The notes under the pieces were generated by a model. It was not told the origin of the DNA, ran no database searches, and saw only the letters and a list, made by a program, of their open reading frames with translations. From positions 1-7,996 of the forward strand of contig JADMIN010000090.1 in assembly GCA_015478575.1 (NCBI GenBank): DNA of 7,996 bases, written 5' to 3'. Position 1 is the stretch's first letter. Each line of letters begins with the position of its first letter. Of the stretch, positions 1 to 6,494 are shown piece after piece. Made by a program: the position numbers and the translations under genes. Source of the stretch: Ktedonobacterales bacterium. Lineage in GTDB: Bacteria; Chloroflexota; Ktedonobacteria; Ktedonobacterales; JADMIN01.

Positions 1-987
1 CTGTATGGGCGTGGCGACGATGCGCGGCGGAACTGGCGTGGCGACTGAGCCGACGGGAACGCCCCACGTTCGCGGCGCATGCGGCGCGGTGCCAAGCGCC
101 AGGCTCCGCGCGAACGCGGCATCCTGGGCCAGCGTCTTTCCGCCCACTAGCGCCGCCGTGACATAGACCCCAAGCAAGAAGAGTCCAGCCAGCGTGCCGA
201 AACGGATGCTGAGCGCCCGCTCGCGCTGAGAGAGACGCGCCCCCCAGCCACGTGGTGACGTACGCCGCGGCGCCTGCGGTTCGCGCCGCCACTCCATGTC
301 CGCGCTCGATTCCCAACGCTCCTCTGGCGTCTCCCAGGTACTCTCTTGCATATCTTCTAGGGCGAGTTCCAGCGCCGCGTGGTCCGCTCGTGCCGATGGT
401 GGCATAGGAAGCGGACCGAAAACATGGCCCAGGTTGCGGCTGACGTGGATAGCATTGTCCGGCGCGAGGCGACGCGCACGCAGCGCCTCGCCCTCCGTCG
501 TGTAGATTGTCACGTCATACATCATGCGCATGCCAGGGCGGCGCTTGGTGACGACACCCGTCACCGCCGTACGTGGCACCGTCCAATGGTGTTTGTGCCG
601 GATGAAGAAGAGCGGCTTCAGGCTCACCGTATCGCGAGAGATCACCAGCCGACCCCAGCGAACGCGCGTGTGCGGCCGCGCTCGCCCCGCCAACCGCAGC
701 TCATCGGGCAGCGCCATCGCGGTGTGGCCGAGCAGTTGGATCACCGGCAGCGCCTGTCGCGGCGCGACCCACTCCGCGCGCAGATGCCGCCCATCGCAGG
801 TATGAATGACCAGATCGCGGCCAAAACTGCCACCATAGCTGCTGACGCCGGTAATCTTCTCGCGGGGCACCTCCCAGTGGCGTGACTTGCGCCGGAAGCC
901 GACGATAGGGCGCACACCCACGGAACCCGCGGTGATGATGAGCTTGCCGTATCTACACGGCGCCACCAGCTCGGTAAACTCGCGCAT
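1..987 (-). CDS. Membrane protein with two tandem PH-like domains (partial, 3' end outside window)
   Basis: An uninterrupted minus-strand frame of 329 codons starts at an ATG at 987 and runs off the left edge with no stop. A purine-rich GGGAGGAG lies 9 nt before this ATG; an in-frame GTG 24 nt upstream is less well placed. Residues about 13-87 and 109-187 look like two copies of one beta-rich unit. Each carries the signature HWxVPRxxxTGV (residues 37-48 and 134-145), in the manner of bacterial PH-like domains. Residues 200-260 are a charged, Glu/Arg-rich linker. Residues 262-282 form one hydrophobic helix preceded by many Arg, which places the N-terminus in the cytoplasm by the positive-inside rule. 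A Pro/Thr-rich exported segment follows and is cut by the window edge. The PH-like assignment rests on pattern and duplication, not on a search. The ligand and role are unknown. The gene is divergent from the sigma/anti-sigma pair, so a shared envelope function is possible but only inferred. Confidence 0.8.
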   Translation of the reverse strand, partial: MREFTELVAPCRYGKLIITAGSVGVRPIVGFRRKSRHWEVPREKITGVSSYGGSFGRDLVIHTCDGRHLRAEWVAPRQALPVIQLLGHTAMALPDELRLAGRARPHTRVRWGRLVISRDTVSLKPLFFIRHKHHWTVPRTAVTGVVTKRRPGMRMMYDVTIYTTEGEALRARRLAPDNAIHVSRNLGHVFGPLPMPPSARADHAALELALEDMQESTWETPEERWESSADMEWRREPQAPRRTSPRGWGARLSQRERALSIRFGTLAGLFLLGVYVTAALVGGKTLAQDAAFARSLALGTAPHAPRTWGVPVGSVATPVPPRIVATPIQ

Positions 988-1079
988 ACTCTCCCACTCC
1001 TCCCGTGGCACTCACCTCTGGCATTCACCTCCACGCGCAGCCATCCGACCACAGCCACTAGACTACCGAGCTAGGGCAA

Positions 1080-1088
1080 AGCATAGCA
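1080..1088 (-). promoter_or_regulatory. Possible extended -10 promoter for the PH-like membrane protein gene
   Basis: On the minus strand the sequence reads TGC TATGCT, an extended -10 pattern (TGn followed by a 4/6 match to TATAAT), about 93 nt upstream of the ATG at 987. No convincing -35 element is visible at 16-18 nt, which is tolerated for extended -10 promoters. The decayed mobile-element end lies immediately upstream, so the element may have supplied upstream promoter sequence. This is a weak call based on motif alone. Confidence 0.25.
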
Positions 1089-1100
1089 CAAATGATGCCG

Positions 1101-1260
1101 GTTGACATCCCCCCAATTTCCACCGCGGGGTTCTTGCCCGCCGCTCACCGCCCGACCGACTTCCCAGACGGGCGCCGCCAACGCACGCGCTCGGCCCGGC
1201 CAGCAGCGGCCTTACTCCCCACTTCAACAGGGGTCCCTCATCGCCAGGTAAGAGCGGAGG
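1101..1260 (-). mobile_element. Possible decayed IS200/IS605 (TnpB-type) element end
   Basis: Read on the minus strand, this segment ends in GGGGGGATGTCAACC, preceded by ACCCCGC and a short loop, so a CCCC/GGGG subterminal stem can form. That terminus (G-run, GATGTCAA, subterminal hairpin) resembles the right ends of many IS200/IS605 elements that carry tnpB, where the guide (omega) RNA also lies. No tnpB or tnpA reading frame survives nearby, so at most this is a remnant or a stand-alone end. The outer limit near 1102 is where the terminal motif stops; the inner limit near 1260 is approximate. The resemblance is from memory of the family and was not searched. Confidence 0.35.
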
Positions 1261-1370
1261 GGGCGGCAGAGCGCCGTCTCCTCCGCGAGCTTCCCCCATC
1301 TGGTGGCCGGCAGGTTTCCCCAATTGACCCCGCCCCACTCCCTCATCACGCGCTCTCGCCGTGTTCCCTA

Positions 1371-1399
1371 TTGGCAAGAGAGGCTACCTGTGGCACAAT
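1371..1399 (+). promoter_or_regulatory. Possible sigma-70-type promoter for the sigma/anti-sigma operon
   Basis: TTGGCA (5/6 match to TTGACA) at 1371-1376 is followed after exactly 17 nt by CACAAT (4/6 match to TATAAT) at 1394-1399. It points at the sigma factor gene and would give a leader of about 205 nt. Motifs of this quality arise by chance, so it is only a candidate. No clear ECF-type autoregulatory promoter was seen. Confidence 0.3.
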
Positions 1400-1459
1400 C
1401 AATCCTAATACTGCAACGAGGCCGTCACACGCGGGTCCCGCCAAGTGGCACATGATCTG

Positions 1460-1495
1460 CTAGCGCTCCCCAGGCGGCGGATCGCGACGCGCTAG
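1460..1495. repeat. 7-bp perfect inverted repeat in the sigma gene leader
   Basis: CTAGCGC at 1460-1466 is matched by its exact reverse complement GCGCTAG at 1489-1495, with a 22-nt GC-rich spacer. It lies about 118 nt before the sigma start codon and downstream of the candidate promoter. It could be a leader hairpin or a protein-binding operator. No T-run follows, so it is not a standard intrinsic terminator. Confidence 0.35.
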
Positions 1496-1593
1496 GCGGG
1501 TGGGATATCAGTGTTGCGTTTGGTAGGGCCAGTGCGTCCAATAGAGTGAGAGTATCCATGCGCCCGGCGGACTCGCGGCACTCAGGCATGCTC

Positions 1594-1610
1594 AGGAGGA
1601 GGGCAGGGAG
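1594..1610 (+). promoter_or_regulatory. Ribosome binding site of the sigma factor gene
   Basis: AGGAGGAGGG at 1594-1603 lies 9 nt before the ATG at 1613 and is a strong Shine-Dalgarno match. A second purine stretch, AGGGAG, sits almost against the start. This supports the ATG at 1613 over any internal start. Confidence 0.75.
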
Positions 1611-1612
1611 AG

Positions 1613-3415
1613 ATGGTCTGGCAGGAAACGCCTTTGCCACTGGGCGCGCGGCTTGATGCCGAGCAGGAACGTGAGCTCCGCTTGATCTCCCAGGCGCGCG
1701 CCGGAGCGGAGTGGGCGCTGGCAGCGTTGGTGGCCCGCTATCAGCCGATGGTCGTCCGCTACCTCACACGCTTGGTCGGCGACCCAGAGCAGGCACGCGA
1801 GCTGGCGGAACAGGTCTTCTTTCGTATGGAGCGGCGCCTGCGAGGCCCCCGTGGGGGGGAATATCTCCGCCTCTGGCTGTTGCGGGCCTCGACTGAGGCC
1901 GGCCTCGACGCCTTACGCCATCCACGCCGTGGCTCCGCCCCTCAGCTCGACGCCGCATCCGCTCGCTCACGCCTCCTCACCGAGCGCGTCGGCACCTCCG
2001 CCCAGCGCTTGCGCGAGGGATTGGGCAAGCTCAGCGAGAGGGCCAACACCACCAGCCGCCAAGTCCGCCAGATGATCTGGGCCAATGAGCCGCCGCTGGA
2101 GCCGCGCCCCAGCCGCGCGGGGCCTGGCGTGGAAGCGCCGTTGCCCGCCGACTCAGCCCCCCTAGAGGAAGAGGCTGAGAGCCTGGACCCCCGCATGGTG
2201 CTGCGCCATCGCATGGTGCGCGCTGTGCTGGCGGAGATCGCCTACGGTGACGCCCAATGTCTCGCGCTCCATCTGGTGGCCGGCCTGAACCAGGCCGAGG
2301 TCGGTCACGCACTGGGCATCCGCGCCAGCGCGGCCCGCCGTCACATCGTCCTCGGTCTTGAGATGTTCGCCCAACGCTACCAAGCCGCTCTCACCGAGTT
2401 GGGTATTCCACAAGAGATGGTCTACGGCGACCTCCAGCGGCCAGCCTCCGCGGAGCAAACGCGGATTGGTGCGGATGTGACCGCTCCACCGATGGACGAG
2501 ACCATCGAGACGACCATTGAGACCCCTCTAACTGCTGTGCCTGTGGATGTCATGGCGACCAGCGAGCTCGTTGGCGAAGCGGCATCCGCCGACGCCATGA
2601 CCACCGACGCCATGACCACCGACGCCATGACCCCCGCGCCCGTGGCCAGCGAAGAAGTCCCAGTCGGAGCGGCGATCACGGCCACGGAGATTGGCGATAG
2701 CGAGGATGAAGACGCGCGCGATTCCACGTTCGTTCCCACGCCACATCTGGAGATACCCATAGGGCCTAGCGCGGCGAGTCACCCCTCCGTCGCCGACCTC
2801 GATGAGTCACCACGCCTCGTCGAGCCACCCCTGTGGCAACCATCCGAGCTGGCGGATGGCGCGCTCGCGCCCGCCGCGAGTCTGGCTCCTTCGCCCCAGG
2901 GCGCCACGACCTTGGTGGAGCCTACCGACGCACCCGCCGTGGACCACCAGGGAGAGGCCATCATGACGGTCGCTGGTGCCCTCGCGCCCTTCGCGGGCGA
3001 CTTCGCCCCATCGGCGCCAGCGCACCAGATCGCGGAGTCGGCCATGAGTCCCATCCCTGAAACGATAGGGACCGCCACCTCGCTAGAACCTACGGTGCCA
3101 GCGGATGCCGTGGCCCAGGCTGAGCTGGCTCCGCCCGCCGATATGCCGCCAGGCGCCGAGACATCGCCAGAAGCGCCACTGGCAGCGGCGATCACCGCGC
3201 CAGTTCTTGCGCCCGTTGTGGTGCCGGTGCTTTCGGCGGCTGTGGCGCCGCGTGAGCCGACCATCGTGCCCCTGCTGACCGCCACGTCGTCGCCGGTGAC
3301 CGACGCGCCTCTCACGGTGCCGGTGCTGACAGCGGCGAGCACCCTTCGGCAGACAGCGCCAACTGACCAGATACGGACCGTGCCCGTGCGGACTCCTACG
3401 GCGCCAGAGCATTGA
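1613..3415 (+). CDS. ECF-like RNA polymerase sigma factor with long disordered C-terminal tail
   Basis: This 600-residue protein has sigma-70 family domains in its first 260 residues. Residues about 25-105 match region 2 (ALVARYQPMVVRYLTRLVGD, then ELAEQVFFRMERRL and a Trp-containing LRLWLLRASTEAGLDALRH), the part that binds core polymerase and the -10 element. Residues about 201-260 match region 4, with a helix-turn-helix at 224-249 (GLNQAEVGHALGIRASAARR) that would read the -35 element. A linker of about 95 residues separates them, long for an ECF factor. Residues about 266-600 form an Ala/Pro/Thr/Val-rich acidic tail with no lysine or cysteine, three exact TDAMT-type repeats and an uncharged hydrophobic stretch (523-546) broken by prolines. 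The whole protein has one lysine (residue 139). The anti-sigma gene follows directly. Family membership is well supported by sequence; target promoters and the tail's job are unknown. Confidence 0.85.
   Translation: MVWQETPLPLGARLDAEQERELRLISQARAGAEWALAALVARYQPMVVRYLTRLVGDPEQARELAEQVFFRMERRLRGPRGGEYLRLWLLRASTEAGLDALRHPRRGSAPQLDAASARSRLLTERVGTSAQRLREGLGKLSERANTTSRQVRQMIWANEPPLEPRPSRAGPGVEAPLPADSAPLEEEAESLDPRMVLRHRMVRAVLAEIAYGDAQCLALHLVAGLNQAEVGHALGIRASAARRHIVLGLEMFAQRYQAALTELGIPQEMVYGDLQRPASAEQTRIGADVTAPPMDETIETTIETPLTAVPVDVMATSELVGEAASADAMTTDAMTTDAMTPAPVASEEVPVGAAITATEIGDSEDEDARDSTFVPTPHLEIPIGPSAASHPSVADLDESPRLVEPPLWQPSELADGALAPAASLAPSPQGATTLVEPTDAPAVDHQGEAIMTVAGALAPFAGDFAPSAPAHQIAESAMSPIPETIGTATSLEPTVPADAVAQAELAPPADMPPGAETSPEAPLAAAITAPVLAPVVVPVLSAAVAPREPTIVPLLTATSSPVTDAPLTVPVLTAASTLRQTAPTDQIRTVPVRTPTAPEH
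2591..2635 (+). repeat. Three 15-bp tandem repeats inside the sigma factor tail
   Basis: GACGCCATGACCACC occurs three times end to end at 2591-2605, 2606-2620 and 2621-2635; the last copy differs by one base. The unit is five codons, so it keeps the frame and encodes repeated DAMTT/P. It lies in the disordered tail, where copy number could change by slippage without breaking the protein. Confidence 0.9.
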
Positions 3416-3463
3416 CCAATGACACGAAGTCCGCGGTCAGAGCACCGAGACCGAGCGCACCAC

Positions 3464-3488
3464 CAGAGACGAACAGCAGAGACGAACA
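3464..3488 (+). repeat. 13-bp-period direct repeat between sigma and anti-sigma genes
   Basis: CAGAGACGAACA occurs at 3464-3475 and again at 3477-3488, one base apart. It lies in the 92-nt spacer just before the anti-sigma ribosome binding site. The period is not a multiple of three, which fits untranslated spacer better than coding sequence. Confidence 0.85.
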
Positions 3489-3496
3489 CACGCTGA

Positions 3497-3507
3497 AGGG
3501 TAGAGTA
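3497..3507 (+). promoter_or_regulatory. Ribosome binding site deciding the anti-sigma start
   Basis: AGGG at 3497-3500 followed by TAGAG lies 5-8 nt before the ATG at 3508, a moderate Shine-Dalgarno. The same frame is open upstream to a TTG at 3412 that overlaps the sigma stop codon, but that TTG has only a weak purine stretch in front. The ATG at 3508 is therefore preferred. Confidence 0.55.
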
Positions 3508-5205
3508 ATGGCGGAGACAGGGGCATCACCCGCACGAGTGCATCGCGTCACCACACGGCGGCGTACGCTACGTCCACTCAATTGCCCGCTCGAGGCGGAA
3601 TTACTCGTCGCCGAATTCGCTGACGAGTTGCCTCCCGATGTCGCGATCACCGTGCGCGAGCACGTCGCGGTCTGCGAGACCTGTGGCGCGCGCTCGCTCG
3701 CCCTCAAGCATCCCTATCAGTTGCTCGCCTCACTAGGGAACGAGTCAGTGCCCTATGTCCCCGATCTTCGCGGCGCCATCCAGGCAAAAGCACGGGCACA
3801 TCCCATCGTGCGTACTTTCACCCGTGCTACCGCCACCTTGGGCCGCAACGGCACGATCGCGCTGACGGCCATTTTCGGTCTGGGGGTGCTCGCCGTTTTC
3901 ATCACCACCGTCTTTCTCTTGCCCGCCAGCGCGCAGACCGCTCCGCGTTCCGTCAATGGCCTTCAGCATGTGCCCGCCGCTGGCTCGGGTGGCCTACTCT
4001 TCGCCGAGACCGGCAAGCTGGTGACGGTGACGGATCGCACCGGCGCCACCTGGCAGGTAGCCGAGGTCATCGCCGCCGACGAGCGCAGTGGCGCCATCGC
4101 ACGCTCGCTGCCCGCCTCCAACGATCCCCTCCGCGTCGCGCCAGCCGATTCGCTGCCCATCTCCATCCAGATGGCGGCCAATAGCATCGCCGAGTTGACA
4201 GCGCCCAACGCCAGCCAACGTCAAGCACTGGTCGTCTTCGATGCCCAGACGGGCAAGGTGCGCTTTGTCACGCCCCTCGCGTTGCCCGGTGGCAAGCCAC
4301 TGCCCGGCCAAGCTGGCGCACTGGCGCTCGCCCCTGATGGCACGGTGGCCTATATCGGCCTGGCGCAGCCTCGACCGACCACCACAAGCGCGCGCGCGCT
4401 CGTGGTGGATATGAAAACTGGGGCGGTGGTGCGCGTGCTCGCACCAAGCTTCACCGCCACCATTCCCCTGCCGCCACCACCAGGGAGCTTGCCTGCCTCC
4501 GCCTTCCCATCCAGCATCCCTCACCTCAATGCCGGTGGCATGGTCGCCTCACAGGGGCTGAGCGGGGCGCTCGCGATCTCACCGGATGGGCGCTGGCTCT
4601 TCGATGTGGTCCAGTTGGCCAACGGCCAGGGTCCACAATACGTCGTCATTCGTCGCATCAGCGTGGGGGATGGCTCGCTCGCTCAGGAGCTTGCCCTCCC
4701 CGGTACCTTCACCAACGCACGGTTCGCCGCCAGCCTGTCGGCAAGCGTCCCTCAAGTCTATCTCGTGCGCGGCACACCCAATGCGGAGTGCTTTGTGCTG
4801 GATGGCAGCGCGCAGGGGCCGACGCTCATCGGTGATATTCCCCTCGGTGGGCCAGCCGCGCCCGCGGGTGCGATCTTCACCGGCTCGCTCGTGCTCAATC
4901 CCTCCAACACGGGCACCCGCCTCTATATCACGCAAGATATTACCCAGACGAATGGCCGCGTCAGCGGGCACGATCTCTGGCTCGTAGATACGCAGGGCAT
5001 GGGCCTCGTGGCGCACGGCAGCGATCCTATCGTGGCGGGTGCGCTGCTGCCAAACACCGCGAGCGGCGCGAAAGCCGGTGCGTTCGTGCTGCGCGACGGC
5101 CAAGTCTTCCTTACCCAGGCCAACCTCACCGGCAGCGCCACTCCCTGGATCCGCCTACGCGACGGCCACCCAGTCGTGACCTTGCTGGCCGTCGTCGGGC
5201 CGTGA
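3508..5205 (+). CDS. Transmembrane anti-sigma factor with zinc-finger domain and beta-propeller-like exported domain
   Basis: The protein is 565 residues from the ATG at 3508; a TTG at 3412 would add 32. Residues 26-59 carry C-x25-H-x3-C-x2-C (Cys26, His52, Cys56, Cys59), the zinc-binding anti-sigma (ZAS) arrangement with the same spacing as RsrA-type proteins; this part should bind the upstream sigma factor in the cytoplasm. Residues about 115-138 form one membrane helix. Residues 140-565 would be exported and contain repeated beta-propeller-like blades: DAQTGKV near a LAPDGTVAYIG strand, DMKTGAVVRVL, then ISPDGRWLF and LWLVDTQGMG. These D-x-x-T/G-G and SPDG patterns are typical of YVTN/WD-like propellers. 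The exported domain is large for an anti-sigma factor. The ligand is unknown. Release of sigma may occur by conformational change or proteolysis, and the CxxC could be redox-sensitive; neither can be shown here. Confidence 0.85.
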   Translation: MAETGASPARVHRVTTRRRTLRPLNCPLEAELLVAEFADELPPDVAITVREHVAVCETCGARSLALKHPYQLLASLGNESVPYVPDLRGAIQAKARAHPIVRTFTRATATLGRNGTIALTAIFGLGVLAVFITTVFLLPASAQTAPRSVNGLQHVPAAGSGGLLFAETGKLVTVTDRTGATWQVAEVIAADERSGAIARSLPASNDPLRVAPADSLPISIQMAANSIAELTAPNASQRQALVVFDAQTGKVRFVTPLALPGGKPLPGQAGALALAPDGTVAYIGLAQPRPTTTSARALVVDMKTGAVVRVLAPSFTATIPLPPPPGSLPASAFPSSIPHLNAGGMVASQGLSGALAISPDGRWLFDVVQLANGQGPQYVVIRRISVGDGSLAQELALPGTFTNARFAASLSASVPQVYLVRGTPNAECFVLDGSAQGPTLIGDIPLGGPAAPAGAIFTGSLVLNPSNTGTRLYITQDITQTNGRVSGHDLWLVDTQGMGLVAHGSDPIVAGALLPNTASGAKAGAFVLRDGQVFLTQANLTGSATPWIRLRDGHPVVTLLAVVGP

Positions 5206-5255
5206 GCGCGGCTCTAGGCCATGAGCGCGAGCGCACGCCACCGTGGCGCGCTCAC
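5202..5255. terminator. Inverted repeat between convergent genes, possible bidirectional terminator
   Basis: GTGAGCGCG at 5202-5210 is an exact reverse complement of CGCGCTCAC at 5247-5255, a 9-bp stem with a 36-nt loop. A second direct copy, TGAGCGCG, lies at 5222-5229 and could pair instead with a loop of 17 nt. The anti-sigma stop (5203-5205) and the deacetylase stop (5252-5254) are both inside the stem arms. There is no T-run, so termination here is inferred from position and symmetry. Confidence 0.4.
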
Positions 5256-6487
5256 TGCTCAGGCGTCTCCGTGGATGGCAGGGGCGGGGGCACAGACGAG
5301 CTGCGTACGCCCTGCCGCCGCGCCTTGCGCCGGTAGCCCGCGAGGTCGTGCAGCTCATAGAGTGCCTGAATGATAGCTTCATCGTTCCAGCGCTCGCGTA
5401 TGGGCGGCGCCTGGCCGAGCGTATCCACGATGCCGTCGCTGCCCGTCAGCGCCACCAGCGCGGTCGCGGCGCACTGCGCCAAGGCATCCAGATGATAGCC
5501 CCCCTCTTGCACCACCACCAGGCGCCCGTCACAGTAGCGGTCCGCGATCTCGGCCACTTCCAGCGTCAAATCAGAAAAATCCGCCGTGCTCAGACGCATC
5601 AGAGCCAGCGGGTCGCGCCAGTGCGCATCGAAGCCCGCCGAGAGCAGCACCACATCTGGCTTGAAGCGATCCGCGACCGGCCAGAGCACTTGGCGGAAGA
5701 CTGGATCATAGACGCTCCAGCCGCTCCCCGCCGGCAGCGGCACGTTCACCGTCGCGCCCATGCCCGCGCCCGCGCCACGCTCCATCGAGCCACCCGTGCC
5801 GGGATAGAAGGGAAACTGGTGCGTGGAGAAATACACCACGTCAGCATCTTCGTAAAACATGTCCTGGGTGCCGTTGCCGTGATGCACGTCATAGTCCACA
5901 ATCAGCACATTGCGCCAGCCCCATCGCCGCTGCGCATAGCGGGCGGCCACCGCGACGTTATTGAAGAAGCAGAACCCCATCGCCTGGGCCGGGCGAGCAT
6001 GGTGGCCAGGTGGACGCACCAGCGCATAGCCATTGCGCGCCCGCCCCTCGCCGATCGCGTCGAGCGCCACGAGCGGCGCCCCCGCCGCCAGCAGCGCGGC
6101 CTGGTAGGTGCCTGGTGAGATGAAGACGTCGGTGGCGAAGGAGCGCGGCTCGGCCTCCGGCCCTTGCTCCCTGACCAGTCGCTCCACCGCTTCTCGCACC
6201 CGCTGAATGTAGACCGCGTCATGGACGGCGCCCAGCTCTTCCGTGGTCGCCGGGCGCGCGGGCAGCCGCAGCACCTTCTCCGCCGACAGCGTGCCCTCAG
6301 CGATCAGCGCCTCGATCATCGCCAGGCTGAAGCGCAGCCGCTCCGGCACGTCGGGGAACCCTCTCGGCACGCGATGCGCCAGCATGGCGGGGTCAGAGAC
6401 CAGCGCCGTGGGCAGCCGCGGCGCCGCATGTGCGCGAGCGTCATCGCCAGCGGGAGATGGTGTGGAGGGATTGGGCGTCTCAGCCAC
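5252..6487 (-). CDS. Histone deacetylase family (class II / acetylpolyamine amidohydrolase-like) zinc hydrolase
   Basis: The 411-residue protein starts at a GTG at 6487 with AAGAGGAG 7 nt upstream; the frame stays open to an ATG at 6619 with no comparable ribosome binding site. The family's motifs appear in order: RPPGHHA (His162/His163, catalytic pair), GFCFFNNVA, VDYDVHHGNGTQ (Asp200 and His202 as zinc ligands), FPFYPGTG, LLSAGFDAH (Asp287, third zinc ligand) and QEGGYH (Tyr331, transition-state tyrosine). All catalytic residues are present, so the enzyme should be active as a Zn-dependent deacetylase removing acetyl groups from lysine or polyamines; the substrate cannot be told from sequence. 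The first ~30 and last ~20 residues are Pro/Ser/Thr-rich and probably disordered. No signal peptide is seen, so it is cytoplasmic. It converges on the anti-sigma gene and shares no operon with the neighbours. Confidence 0.95.
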   Translation of the reverse strand: MAETPNPSTPSPAGDDARAHAAPRLPTALVSDPAMLAHRVPRGFPDVPERLRFSLAMIEALIAEGTLSAEKVLRLPARPATTEELGAVHDAVYIQRVREAVERLVREQGPEAEPRSFATDVFISPGTYQAALLAAGAPLVALDAIGEGRARNGYALVRPPGHHARPAQAMGFCFFNNVAVAARYAQRRWGWRNVLIVDYDVHHGNGTQDMFYEDADVVYFSTHQFPFYPGTGGSMERGAGAGMGATVNVPLPAGSGWSVYDPVFRQVLWPVADRFKPDVVLLSAGFDAHWRDPLALMRLSTADFSDLTLEVAEIADRYCDGRLVVVQEGGYHLDALAQCAATALVALTGSDGIVDTLGQAPPIRERWNDEAIIQALYELHDLAGYRRKARRQGVRSSSVPPPLPSTETPEQ

Positions 6488-6494
6488 GCGCGTG

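Larger units (their letters stand above)
988..1612. other. Non-coding intergenic region between divergent genes
   Basis: This stretch of about 625 bases separates the PH-like membrane protein gene from the sigma factor gene. Open frames exist in it on both strands, but their translations are low-complexity Pro/Arg/Gly text with no domain signature and no good ribosome binding sites, so I do not call them genes. It holds a candidate IS200/IS605-type remnant (about 1101-1260), a candidate promoter (1371-1399), a 7-bp inverted repeat (1460-1495) and the ribosome binding site of the sigma gene. I see no tRNA or recognisable riboswitch. Confidence 0.7.

Noticed and set aside
379..885. 168-codon plus-strand open frame
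   Set aside because: It is the antisense shadow of the PH-like membrane protein gene; the product is His/Arg-rich with no domain signature, while the minus frame shows a clear duplication and a membrane helix.
1092..1463. 123-codon plus-strand open frame in the intergenic region
   Set aside because: Pro/Arg-rich low-complexity product with no ribosome binding site; the DNA is better explained as a mobile-element end plus leader sequence.
2779..3489. 236-codon minus-strand open frame opposite the sigma tail
   Set aside because: Its Gly/Ala/Ser/Val-rich product mirrors the low-complexity Ala/Pro/Thr tail on the plus strand; it lacks a good ribosome binding site and any domain.
4579..5103. 174-codon minus-strand open frame opposite the anti-sigma exported domain
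   Set aside because: Antisense shadow in GC-rich coding DNA; the plus strand carries the propeller-like repeats.
5243..6118. 291-codon plus-strand open frame opposite the deacetylase
   Set aside because: It is antisense to the motif-rich deacetylase core and its product is His/Arg-rich without recognisable features.
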